Of a stretch of DNA of 64,000 nt, positions 45,016 to 52,388 are shown in pieces. Position numbers and translations under genes: made by a program. The stretch's first letter is position 1. Every line of letters begins with the position of its first letter. The notes beneath the pieces were generated by a model. That model did no database searches, had not been told where the DNA came from, and was given only the letters and a program-made list of their open reading frames with translations. The DNA lies in NCBI RefSeq assembly GCF_006439015.1, contig NZ_RCZG01000003.1, positions 187,278 to 251,277 of the forward strand, read 5' to 3'. This stretch comes from Mycolicibacterium hodleri (GTDB lineage Bacteria > Actinomycetota > Actinomycetes > Mycobacteriales > Mycobacteriaceae).

Positions 45016-45057
45016 TCCTGATTGATCACTGCAGCCGATGAATGCGATCGGGTATTG
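45016..45057 (-). promoter_or_regulatory. LysR-type box, copy 3
   Basis: On the minus strand: CAATACCCGATCGCATTCAT, CGGCTGCAG, then TGATCAATCAGGA. Located in the divergent promoter between the LysR gene and the carbonic-anhydrase-like gene at 45152; like copy 1 it reads toward the LysR start. Confidence 0.6.
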
Positions 45058-45151
45058 ACGCTTTATCCCCAGCACGACGCGGAGCACTGTTGAAGCAGCC
45101 ACGACGACGATTCACGCGTCTCATCCCGTGGCTTCGACGTCAGGAGTGACC

Positions 45152-45676
45152 ATGAGTGACTCAGTGCAGCAGTTGATCCAGGGCAACGCCGGCTTCGCAA
45201 CGCACCGGTTCGCCTCCGGGTTGAAGATCATCCCGTCGCTGAAAATCTTCGTCATTGGCTGCGTGGATCCGCGGGTCGACCCATCCCTCATTCTCGGCCT
45301 CGATCTGGGTGAATCGGCTGTGATCCGCAACATCGGCGGGCGGGTGACATCGTCGGTGTTGGATGAATTGGTATTGCTGCGCAAGCTGACTCAGGCCGCT
45401 GGTGGTGACTTCGACCAAGGGTGGACGTTCGTTGTCCTGCAGCACACCGACTGCGGAATCTTGCGGATGCAGGGTGAGCGGTCCAAGCTAGCGGGCTTCT
45501 TCGGCGTCGATGAAGGGTCGCTAGAAGCGAAGTGCGTGGGAGACCCCCACGCAGCAGTGGGTGGTGATATCGCGGCCATTCGAGGTGCCCACGACCTGCC
45601 GAGCGGAATGCATTGCGTGGGAATGGTTTACGACGTGAATACCGGTCTCGTCGAGGTCGCTACCGGCTTGGAATGA
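45152..45676 (+). CDS. Beta-carbonic anhydrase-like protein
   Basis: The 174-residue protein from ATG 45152 has GGAG seven bases upstream; a GTG at 45128 is a less likely start. FVIGCVDPRVDPSLILGLDL and VVLQHTDCGILRMQ supply the Cys, Asp-Arg, His and Cys of beta carbonic anhydrases. It shares AVIRNIGGRVT and AAVGGDIAAIRGA-like segments with the paralogue at 43510. It is divergent from the LysR gene and very probably its target. Confidence 0.82.
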   Translation: MSDSVQQLIQGNAGFATHRFASGLKIIPSLKIFVIGCVDPRVDPSLILGLDLGESAVIRNIGGRVTSSVLDELVLLRKLTQAAGGDFDQGWTFVVLQHTDCGILRMQGERSKLAGFFGVDEGSLEAKCVGDPHAAVGGDIAAIRGAHDLPSGMHCVGMVYDVNTGLVEVATGLE

Positions 45677-45893
45677 CCCATCATGCGCGTCGACGCCTCC
45701 GGCGTGGGAACGGTTAAACGCGCGACGGTCGCGTTTTCAACCCCCGATGCCCTTCGGTCCGCACGTGCGCCGCGTGAGGGTTACCCCTGTTAAAAACTCC
45801 GAGGGGGCCAAGTCGCGCATTTCGCCCGCTCCCTTTGCGCTCGAATCTCCCCGTGAGGTCCAGCACCACGACAACCGGTTTTGGGACCTGCAC

Positions 45894-45949
45894 ATTTCTC
45901 AGTTTGATGTCCAATTGGACATCAGGTGGACATTTCACTTGAGAAAATT
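45894..45949. repeat. 54-bp palindromic repeat, copy 4
   Basis: ATTTCTCA ... TGTCCAATTGGACATCAGG ... TGAGAAAATT. The centre is identical to the copy at 62749; the right arm has two extra A. Confidence 0.7.
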
Positions 45950-46029
45950 GTTGCTTCTCCAGGTTCATGCCCACAGCCGGCTTGCTGACCTGCACCGACA
46001 ACGACGTTCCCAGTCGGTGTCCACCCCAG

Positions 46030-46051
46030 GAATTCTCACATTCGTGTCCAC
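46030..46051. repeat. Half unit of the palindromic repeat
   Basis: GAATTCTCACATTCGTG then TCCAC, about 80 bases after full copy 4. Confidence 0.6.
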
Positions 46052-46243
46052 AGCACCAACGCCGCGAATGCAAGCCAGGAGGCCGTCATCCCAAAGGTCC
46101 GTGCAGAGGGCTTTGATTTGTCACAGTGCCGCGACATCGCGAATCGGGAGGCTACTGCCGAGAAACAAACATATTCGGCCACAGTTCCGGGTTGATTCGA
46201 ATTGGCCGACGTCGGCTTGATCGCTTCGAGCTGGTCGAACCGG

Positions 46244-47389
46244 TTACTTCGTAGGAAGGGACTGACTGGTGTGGGGGTCCTGTGAGAGGTAGTCGGTGTA
46301 TCCGTGCGGGCCTGGCGTGTAGTAGGTCGTGTGGTCCGGTGTGGTCAGTGGCGTGCCCGCGGCGAGTCGTCGTGGGAGGTCGGGGTTGGAGATGAAGTCT
46401 TGACCGAAGGCCACCAGATCAGCTGTACCGCTGGCGATTAGATGGTTGCCCCGCGCTTGAGTCATGTCGACGTTGACGATCAGGGTGCCGGAGAACCGAG
46501 ACCGGAAGTGGCTGAACATGCCATCGCCGCCGAGTTCGTTTAGCGGGGTGGCGGTGAGGTCGGCCATGGCGCCCATCAGCATCCAGTGCGAGATCGGGTA
46601 GTCGTCCATCCGGTCGGCGACATGCTCGGCCGATGCGAGAGTGTCGTCGGTTGAGTGGAATTGGCCAGATTCGGCCCAGGCTGGTCCTGCCTTGACGCCG
46701 ACGCGACCGATGTCGACGTGGCTGCCGACGGCGTCGAGGATGTCGAACAGTATTCGTGCACGGTTGGCGATGCTGCCGCCGTAGGCGTCGGTGCGGTCGT
46801 TGGTGGCGGGGTTGAGGAATTGACTGATGAGGTAGGAATAGCCGGCTTGCAGTTGGACGCCTTCGAAGCCCGCGCGGATGGCGTTGGCTGCTGCGGTGGC
46901 GAAATCGTCGATTGTGTTGGCGATGTCGCGCTTGGTCATCGCGCGGGGCGTGGTGGTCGGCTTGCTCCCCGTCGGTGTTGGGACTCGCATGTCTGGGTTG
47001 ATCCCCGAGGGTGCTAGCGGCGCGACGCCGCCGAAGAAGTCGGGGTGTGAGATGGAACCGGCGTGCCACAGTTGGGCGAAGATGATTCCACCTCGTTGGT
47101 GCACCGCGTCGGTCACCGCCGACCAGGAACGAACCTGTTCGTCGGTGAAAAGCCCTGGCACGTCGCGCCATCCGACGGCATCCCGGCTCACCCAGATGCC
47201 CTCGGTGATGATCAGCCCGGCTGACGCGCGTTGCGCGTAGTACTCGGCGTGCAGTTCGGTCGGAAGGAAGTCGGGGTTGGTCGCGCGGCAGCGAGTCAAG
47301 GGCGCCATCACCACCCGATTGACCAAGTCGAGATCACCCATTCGGTAGGGCGTCAGAAGTGGTTGGCCGGGGTTCGCCGCGATGATCAT
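46244..47389 (-). CDS. Old Yellow Enzyme-family flavin oxidoreductase with altered active site
   Basis: The 381-residue protein has the FMN barrel signatures MAPLTRCRATNPDFLPTELH and SHPDFFGGVAPLAPSGI, then QFLNPATNDRTDAYGGSIAN. In typical members the substrate pair His and Asn lies in F-D-G-V-E-I-H-G-A-N-G-Y; here the same stretch is FEGVQLQAGYSYLISQFL, with Gln for His and Tyr for Asn. ATG 47387-47389 is preferred over GTG 47407. A 24-bp palindrome lies in the divergent promoter shared with the deazaflavin-type gene, suggesting TetR control. Normally reduces activated alkenes using NAD(P)H. Confidence 0.85.
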   Translation of the reverse strand: MIIAANPGQPLLTPYRMGDLDLVNRVVMAPLTRCRATNPDFLPTELHAEYYAQRASAGLIITEGIWVSRDAVGWRDVPGLFTDEQVRSWSAVTDAVHQRGGIIFAQLWHAGSISHPDFFGGVAPLAPSGINPDMRVPTPTGSKPTTTPRAMTKRDIANTIDDFATAAANAIRAGFEGVQLQAGYSYLISQFLNPATNDRTDAYGGSIANRARILFDILDAVGSHVDIGRVGVKAGPAWAESGQFHSTDDTLASAEHVADRMDDYPISHWMLMGAMADLTATPLNELGGDGMFSHFRSRFSGTLIVNVDMTQARGNHLIASGTADLVAFGQDFISNPDLPRRLAAGTPLTTPDHTTYYTPGPHGYTDYLSQDPHTSQSLPTK

Positions 47390-47416
47390 CCACCCGACGC
47401 TAGCCACGAAATGGAA

Positions 47417-47440
47417 TTAATGCAATTATCTGTGCGTTAA
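47417..47440. promoter_or_regulatory. Palindromic operator TTAATGCA-N8-TGCGTTAA
   Basis: Arms differ from perfect symmetry at one position. The same arrangement with the same 8-base spacer occurs at 49062-49085. It lies between divergent redox genes and close to a TetR gene, its probable regulator. Confidence 0.65.
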
Positions 47441-47470
47441 CACTTTCACTACGACGAGAGGATCGACCAC

Positions 47471-47905
47471 GTGAACGCTGAAGCACCCTACGAGCCGAGC
47501 CCGCTGGCGCGGGAGCGCGCGCAAGTGGCGCTATACGAAGCCACCGACGGAACCATGGGAGACACACTGGAGGGCCGGCCGGTGGTCATCCTGACCCATG
47601 TCGGTGCCAAGTCCGGGTTGGTGCGCAAGTCGCCGTTGATGCGCATCGAGCACAAGGGCAGCTACGCCGTCATCGCGTCGAATGGGGGTGCCGCGCGAGA
47701 TCCGCTGTGGGCAGGAAACATCGCCGCCAATCCTGCGGTACGCATCCAGGATGGTGCGACCGTCCACGACCTGCGTGCACGCCGGGTGTTCGGTGAGGAG
47801 CAGGAGCAGTGGTGGCTTCGGGCGTACGAGACGTTCGCGCCGTTCGCCGGATACCGCGAGGGGGCCGGTCGAGAAGTGCCCCTGTACGTGCTCGAGCCGG
47901 CATGA
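47471..47905 (+). CDS. Deazaflavin (F420)-dependent nitroreductase-family protein (Ddn-like)
   Basis: The 144-residue protein has GRPVVILTHVGAKSGLVRKS then PLMRIEHKGSYAVIASNGGA and DPLWAGNIAANPAVRIQDG, characteristic of the F420H2-dependent quinone/nitro reductase family. The GTG start is used. It diverges from the Old Yellow Enzyme gene with the palindromic operator between them, and is followed by a TetR gene 38 bases downstream. A role in quinone or xenobiotic reduction is inferred from the family. Confidence 0.85.
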   Translation: MNAEAPYEPSPLARERAQVALYEATDGTMGDTLEGRPVVILTHVGAKSGLVRKSPLMRIEHKGSYAVIASNGGAARDPLWAGNIAANPAVRIQDGATVHDLRARRVFGEEQEQWWLRAYETFAPFAGYREGAGREVPLYVLEPA

Positions 47906-47943
47906 CATCGCCCCGGCGAGGCCGCCTCGTTTACAGTCGTTTC

Positions 47944-48486
47944 ATGAGTACGCGTCGACCGGTCAAGCGGCCCGGCGGACGTACTGCAGCGGTGACCAAC
48001 GCGATCCGTTCGGCGGTCGAGGACCTCGTGACGGAGAAGGGCCGCGACAAGGTGTCCATCCCCATGGTCGCCGAACGCGCCGGGGTCAACGCCACCACCA
48101 TCTACCGTCGCTGGCCCGACGCGGGCGCGATGATCAACGACATCGCGACCTACCAGCTCGACCCGTCGCGTCCGCTTCCGAACACCGGCGACCTGCGCGC
48201 GGATGTCGCGACCTGGGCCACCGAGGTCATGCTGCACTACCGCAAGCCGGTCAACGCGGCCTTGTTGCGGGCGGGTTCGGCGAATGCTGGTGAGGCTCAA
48301 TCCGATTGCTTGCGTGGTCTTCTCGATGAGGTGACTCGTCTCGTCGAGCAGGTGGGAGACGCTCCGGTGACCGCGCAGGAGGTGGTCGACGGGGTGCTGG
48401 CACCGGTGATGTACCGGATCATCTTCATCCCGTCGAGCCTCACCGACGACTACGCCGAACGGCTCACCGACAAGCTGTTCTCGTGA
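47944..48486 (+). CDS. TetR-family transcriptional regulator
   Basis: The 180-residue protein has the TetR HTH (about 15-65): IRSAVEDLVTEKGRDKVSIP then MVAERAGVNATTIYRRWPD. The C-terminal all-helical ligand domain has PVTAQEVVDGVLAPVMYRII. The stop overlaps the next start (GTGA). Two 24-bp palindromes at 47417 and 49062 flank its local unit and are its likely binding sites. Confidence 0.88.
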   Translation: MSTRRPVKRPGGRTAAVTNAIRSAVEDLVTEKGRDKVSIPMVAERAGVNATTIYRRWPDAGAMINDIATYQLDPSRPLPNTGDLRADVATWATEVMLHYRKPVNAALLRAGSANAGEAQSDCLRGLLDEVTRLVEQVGDAPVTAQEVVDGVLAPVMYRIIFIPSSLTDDYAERLTDKLFS

Positions 48487-49037
48487 ACGAACTGGCCAAC
48501 GCGGAAGCGGCCTTGGAGGTTCTGGAACGCGCGGTGAGTTCCGTCGGCGACGAGCAACTCACGAACCCGACGCCGTGCCACGACTACGACGTCGCCGCCC
48601 TGGCCGGACACCTCGTCGACAGCCTCACCCGCATCAGCGGCGCAGCAGGGGTCGTCGTCAGTGCGCCGACCGGCGGCGCGATCACGGGGCTAATCCACGC
48701 AGGACGAGACGCCGTCGCGGGCTGGCGACGCCGGGGAATCGACGGCGACGTGTCGTTCGCCGGCCGCACGATGGCCGCCCAAGACCTTCTGGGTGTCATC
48801 GGCCTTGAATTCATCGTGCACGGTTGGGATTTCGCCACCGCGGTCGGGGACACGCTGACTGTGCCCGACACGCTGGCCGACGACATCCTGCACCTCGGCT
48901 ACCGGACGGTGACCTCGCAGAGCCGGCGGCACGCGGGATTCGACGAACCCGTCATGATCGGCGCAGACGGCAGCGCACTCGACCGACTGCTTGCCTTCAC
49001 CGGCCGCAATCCCGCGGCGTGGATCCCCTTGCGCTGA
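48483..49037 (+). CDS. TIGR03086-type mycothiol-dependent/metal-binding family protein
   Basis: The 184-residue protein has TNPTPCHDYDVAALAGHLVD near the N-terminus, LGVIGLEFIVHGWDFATAVG mid-protein and RLLAFTGRNPAAWIPL at the end. These are hallmarks of the TIGR03086 / maleylpyruvate isomerase-like DinB fold, where His residues may bind a metal and mycothiol. GTG start, translationally coupled to the TetR gene. Function unknown. Confidence 0.82.
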   Translation: MNELANAEAALEVLERAVSSVGDEQLTNPTPCHDYDVAALAGHLVDSLTRISGAAGVVVSAPTGGAITGLIHAGRDAVAGWRRRGIDGDVSFAGRTMAAQDLLGVIGLEFIVHGWDFATAVGDTLTVPDTLADDILHLGYRTVTSQSRRHAGFDEPVMIGADGSALDRLLAFTGRNPAAWIPLR

Positions 49038-49061
49038 CGACGCCCGTCATCTACCTTCAGT

Positions 49062-49085
49062 TAAAGCAAATTGTTTTGCATTAGA
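49062..49085. promoter_or_regulatory. Palindromic operator TTAAAGCA-N8-TGCATTAG
   Basis: Same layout and spacer length as 47417-47440; the arms agree at most positions. It lies 44 bases before the alpha/beta hydrolase gene at 49129. Confidence 0.6.
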
Positions 49086-49128
49086 GCTGTGATTTCCTGG
49101 CAACCATCCCACCGTCGAAAGAAGCCCA

Positions 49129-49866
49129 ATGAGCACCACCACCCCGACCGTCGTGCTCGTCCACGGGGCCTTCGCCGACGCCTCCGGGTACGCCGGCGTC
49201 ATCCTCGAACTCCAGGCCGCGGGAATCACCAGCGTCGCACCACCAAACCCGTTGCGCGGCCTCGCCTTCGATGCGGACTCTGTGCGCGCCTTCGTCGGTT
49301 CCGTCGACGGACCCGTCGTACTGGTCGGCCATTCCTACGGCGGAGCGGTCATCACCCAGGCCGCCGTCGGTTTGGACAACGTCAAGGCCCTCGTCTACCT
49401 GGCGGCGTTCGCACTCGATGAAGGCGAGAGCGCGGGCAGCGTCCAGGCACCGTTCGACGAACCGCTGCTCGCCAGCAACGCACGTCCAAGCAGCTACCCG
49501 GCCGGTGCCGGCGCAGCCGAAGGACCAGACTTGTTCATCAGCGCCGAGGGCTTCCGGGAAACCTTCTGCGCCGACGTCCCCGTCGACGTCGCCACCGTTC
49601 TCGCTGCCACCCAACGACCCGTCGCAGCAGCCACCTTGGGCGAACCGTGCACCGGCGCGGCGTGGAAGACCGTCCCGTCGTGGTACCTGGTGTCGGCCCA
49701 CGACAACGCCATCAACCCAGACGCGCAACGCGCCATGGCCGGACACATCGGCGCCACCACGGAGACGATCGACGGTTCGCACACCGCGTTCATCGCGCAA
49801 CCGGTCGCCGCAACCGCGTTCATCTTCAAGGCCGTCGACCACGTGCGCGGTCACGACGGTGTCTGA
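49129..49866 (+). CDS. Alpha/beta hydrolase (EstC-like, serine type)
   Basis: The 245-residue protein has VVLVHGAFADASGYAGVILE, VVLVGHSYGGAVITQAAVGL (Ser), and the His in IDGSHTAFIAQPVAA. The short lid and HGAFADAS motif are typical of small actinobacterial esterase/HNL-like hydrolases. A copy of the 24-bp palindrome precedes it, linking it to the TetR regulon. The stop overlaps the next gene by 8 bases. Confidence 0.86.
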   Translation: MSTTTPTVVLVHGAFADASGYAGVILELQAAGITSVAPPNPLRGLAFDADSVRAFVGSVDGPVVLVGHSYGGAVITQAAVGLDNVKALVYLAAFALDEGESAGSVQAPFDEPLLASNARPSSYPAGAGAAEGPDLFISAEGFRETFCADVPVDVATVLAATQRPVAAATLGEPCTGAAWKTVPSWYLVSAHDNAINPDAQRAMAGHIGATTETIDGSHTAFIAQPVAATAFIFKAVDHVRGHDGV

Positions 49867-50578
49867 CCTGCTGGCGCTGGCCATCGACGCCCACGGCGGC
49901 CTGCAGCGCTGGGATAGGTTGACGTCGGTGACGGGTCGCTTCGCCATCGGGGGTGCGATCTGGGGCTTCAAGGGCGTGCCCGGCGTGCTGGCCGACATCA
50001 CCGTCACCCTGGACCTGCGCACCGAGCGGGTCACTCTCGCTCCGGTCGGCGGCGCCAACACCCACACCGTGTTCGCCGACGGTCGCCTCGAACTGCGGTC
50101 GACATCTGGTGAAGTGGTCGAGGCGGTCGACGACCCGAAGGATGCGATGGCGCGCCTGTCCTACGACACGCCGTGGACCGCTGTGGACGCCGCCTACTTC
50201 GCCAGTGAAGCCTGGTGGACCTACCTGACGGCGCCATTCCTGTTCACCTACACCGGGTTTCACACCGAAGAGGTGAAACCGTTCGTCGAGGCCGGCGTCA
50301 GCTACCGGACACTGAAAGTCGCCTTCCCCAACGATGTCGACAGCCACACCGCCGAACAGTTCTTCCACTTCCACGACACCGGTCTGCTGTTCCGGCACAC
50401 CTACACGGTCGACATCCTCGACGGCGCCACCGGCGCGAACTACCCGAGTGAGTGGAAGACCATCGACGGCATTGCCGTGCCCATGGCCCGGCGCATCTAC
50501 GGCTACGACGCCGATGGGCAGAAGATCGCCGAACCCGTCCTGGTGTCTCTCGACATCGGCGAGCTTCGATTCCAGTAA
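49859..50578 (+). CDS. Conserved protein of unknown function
   Basis: The 239-residue protein from GTG 49859 (MSDLLALAIDAHGGLQRWDR) overlaps the previous gene. Repeated beta-type segments such as GRFAIGGAIWGFKGVPGVLA, FADGRLELRSTSGEVVEAVD and IDGIAVPMARRIYGYDADG suggest a lipoprotein-sorting-like beta half-barrel fold, though no signal peptide or lipobox is present. AIDAHGG at the start is typical of such proteins. It is co-translated with the hydrolase; its role is unknown. Confidence 0.7.
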   Translation: MSDLLALAIDAHGGLQRWDRLTSVTGRFAIGGAIWGFKGVPGVLADITVTLDLRTERVTLAPVGGANTHTVFADGRLELRSTSGEVVEAVDDPKDAMARLSYDTPWTAVDAAYFASEAWWTYLTAPFLFTYTGFHTEEVKPFVEAGVSYRTLKVAFPNDVDSHTAEQFFHFHDTGLLFRHTYTVDILDGATGANYPSEWKTIDGIAVPMARRIYGYDADGQKIAEPVLVSLDIGELRFQ

Positions 50579-50647
50579 CAGCCCCGACCAATGATTGATG
50601 GTTGACGTCCCTCCGTCCCGCCGACCTCCCGAACGGAACACCCACAG

Positions 50648-51058
50648 ATGAACGAACACGAAGAAAACAAGGCTCTTGTCGTCGAGGCGTTCGACACCCT
50701 GTTCAACCAACGCGACTATGTTGCGGCCGAAGCCTTTTGGTCCCCGAACTACATTCAACACAGCGCGCACATCGCCCCCGGCCGCGACGGTCTGTTCGAC
50801 CTCATCAAGTCCGCCCCCAGCACCCTGCGGTATGACCATCAACTCGTCGTCGCCGACGGAGACTACGTCATCCTGCACGGCAGGTTCTCCGGCCGCGGAG
50901 ACCAACCCAACTGGATCGCGGCCGACATCGTGCGCTTGGACGGTGGCCTACTGGTCGAGCACTGGGACGTACTGCAGGACGAAGCAACCCAGGCCCAGTC
51001 CACGAGCGGGCTACCCATGTTCGGCGACGCCTTTCCGACAGCCAAGGGCCCTTCGTGA
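50648..51058 (+). CDS. SnoaL-like/NTF2-fold protein
   Basis: The 136-residue protein has VVEAFDTLFNQRDYVAAEAF, YIQHSAHIAPGRDGLFDLIK and VRLDGGLLVEHWDVLQDEA, the common SnoaL-like pattern with a polar pocket. Many members have no proven reaction. The stop overlaps the HD-domain gene start (GTGA). Confidence 0.83.
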   Translation: MNEHEENKALVVEAFDTLFNQRDYVAAEAFWSPNYIQHSAHIAPGRDGLFDLIKSAPSTLRYDHQLVVADGDYVILHGRFSGRGDQPNWIAADIVRLDGGLLVEHWDVLQDEATQAQSTSGLPMFGDAFPTAKGPS

Positions 51059-51729
51059 ACGACCCCGACGACACGTCCGCCGCACGTTTCGGACTGCCCG
51101 ACTCTGCAGTCGCCGTCGCGGCCCGCCAGTTGACCTACGATGTGTCTCCCGACGTCATCTACAACCACAGCGTCCGAAGCTATCTCTTCGCGCGAGAGTT
51201 GTTGACAGGCAAGGGTATACCCGATGAACCCGACGACGAACTCCTCTTCCTCACCTGCATACTGCACGACCTGGGCGCCACCGACCACGCGGACGGAGAT
51301 CAGCGTTTCGAGGTAGACGGAGCAGACGCCGCCGCACGCTTCCTCAGGGCGCACGACGTCGACGCGGCCCGGATCAACACCGTGTGGACGGCCATCGCGC
51401 TCCACACCAGCGTCGGGGTGGCGCACCGGTTCGGACCCATTCCCGCCGCCGCGCAGATGGGCATCTCGGCAGACATCGTTGGAACTCTCCGCGACGCGCT
51501 TCCGAAGGGTTACGCCGATCGCGTGCACGACGCCTGGCCACGCCACGACCTTGGCTATGCGTTCGTCGAGATCATCGCCGCACAGGCAGATCGCAACCCC
51601 GCGAAGGCTCCTCCGCTGACCTTCCCGGCCCACGTGCACGAACTCTTGTATCCAATACATTCGCCGACTACCTGGTGGGATCTCGTCGACGCGGCCGGAT
51701 GGAACGACCGCAGCCGACGCACGAAATGA
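51055..51729 (+). CDS. HD-domain phosphohydrolase-like protein
   Basis: The 224-residue protein from GTG 51055 has the metal-binding pattern NHSVRSYLFARELL, then LLFLTCILHDLGATDHADGD (H-D), IALHTSVGVAHRFG and a later Asp. This resembles cyanamide hydratase/DUF-type HD proteins (H ... HD ... H ... D). It could hydrolyse a phosphate ester or hydrate a nitrile-like compound; family assignment beyond HD is uncertain. Confidence 0.8.
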   Translation: MNDPDDTSAARFGLPDSAVAVAARQLTYDVSPDVIYNHSVRSYLFARELLTGKGIPDEPDDELLFLTCILHDLGATDHADGDQRFEVDGADAAARFLRAHDVDAARINTVWTAIALHTSVGVAHRFGPIPAAAQMGISADIVGTLRDALPKGYADRVHDAWPRHDLGYAFVEIIAAQADRNPAKAPPLTFPAHVHELLYPIHSPTTWWDLVDAAGWNDRSRRTK

Positions 51730-51848
51730 TCAGCCAGTGCGCGGCCATCCCCCGCGACGTCCTCGCGCTCGACGCACGTTACGTCTCGCCGGAATCGAAG
51801 CCTGCCGGGGTCGCCAACTTCATTGTCACCGCAGCGAAAGGCACTTGA
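51726..51848 (+). CDS. Small ORF of unknown function (40 residues)
   Basis: ATG 51726 overlaps the HD gene stop (ATGA), and its TGA overlaps the ATG of the alcohol dehydrogenase fragment. The product reads MISQCAAIPRDVLALDARYV followed by SPESKPAGVANFIVTAAKGT. It looks coding by composition and coupling, but I do not recognise it; it may be a trimmed remnant. Confidence 0.35.
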   Translation: MISQCAAIPRDVLALDARYVSPESKPAGVANFIVTAAKGT

Positions 51849-52025
51849 TGACGACGACGTGCCGGGCAATGGAAGTCACCGGAACCCGACAGTTCAAGGC
51901 CGTCGACCGCGATCTGCGCGAACCCGCACCGAATCAGGTCCGCATCCGCGTACTGAGTTGCGGGGTGTGCCACTCGGACGTCATCGGGACGGGGTCACGC
52001 TCTGGCAGCCCGGCGACAAGGTGGG
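51848..52025 (+). pseudogene. Zinc alcohol dehydrogenase N-terminal remnant, internally deleted
   Basis: The frame starts MTTTCRAMEVTGTRQFKAVD and reaches RIRVLSCGVCHSDVIG with the catalytic zinc Cys. Then about 20 residues are missing and the frame shifts: the next frame reads DGVTLWQPGDKVGVG, which normally follows the GHE zinc ligand and precedes the structural zinc lobe. Nothing of the rest of the enzyme is left. Confidence 0.7.
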
Positions 52026-52124
52026 AGTCGGGGATGATCACCGCCATGGCGAACCTGACACTGCGCGGTCGCTCCACCAGATGTCGCCCGCGGTGTCGAC
52101 GCCGCCCCGCCGAGACGCGTCCTC

Positions 52125-52245
52125 ATTCTGAACCCGTTCAAGGGCCCACAATGAGTCGAACCCGCGGCGTTCCGCATGGGTGGCGTATTCGATGATCCGG
52201 GCGGGTGTGGATTCCGCACCGTAGTGGGGAAGCCCCAGTCCAAGT
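52125..52245 (-). pseudogene. LLM-class F420-dependent oxidoreductase N-terminal remnant
   Basis: The minus frame spells IKLGLGLPHYGAESTPARII, EYATHAERRGFDSLWALERV and then loses similarity. This is the beta-1/alpha-1 start of luciferase-like monooxygenases (K-x-G-x-x-L-P ... A-E-x-x-G-F-D-S-L-W). The start codon position reads ATC. It faces the alcohol dehydrogenase remnant tail to tail. Confidence 0.62.
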
Positions 52246-52388
52246 TTGATGCCGGTGCTCCGTTGTCTCCGTGTGCTGGTGGATGGACTGCGCGATGGAC
52301 CAAGGCAAGAACAGGTGCGGGGTGCAGGAGGTTCGATGGACGTCGTCCCGCGAGCGCGTCCTGGACCTCGGTCACTCGTGCACGTGGG

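Larger units (their letters stand above)
45677..46243. other. Repeat-containing intergenic region
   Basis: Holds full palindromic copy 4 and a half unit; otherwise no gene recognised on either strand. It separates convergently arranged genes. Confidence 0.5.
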
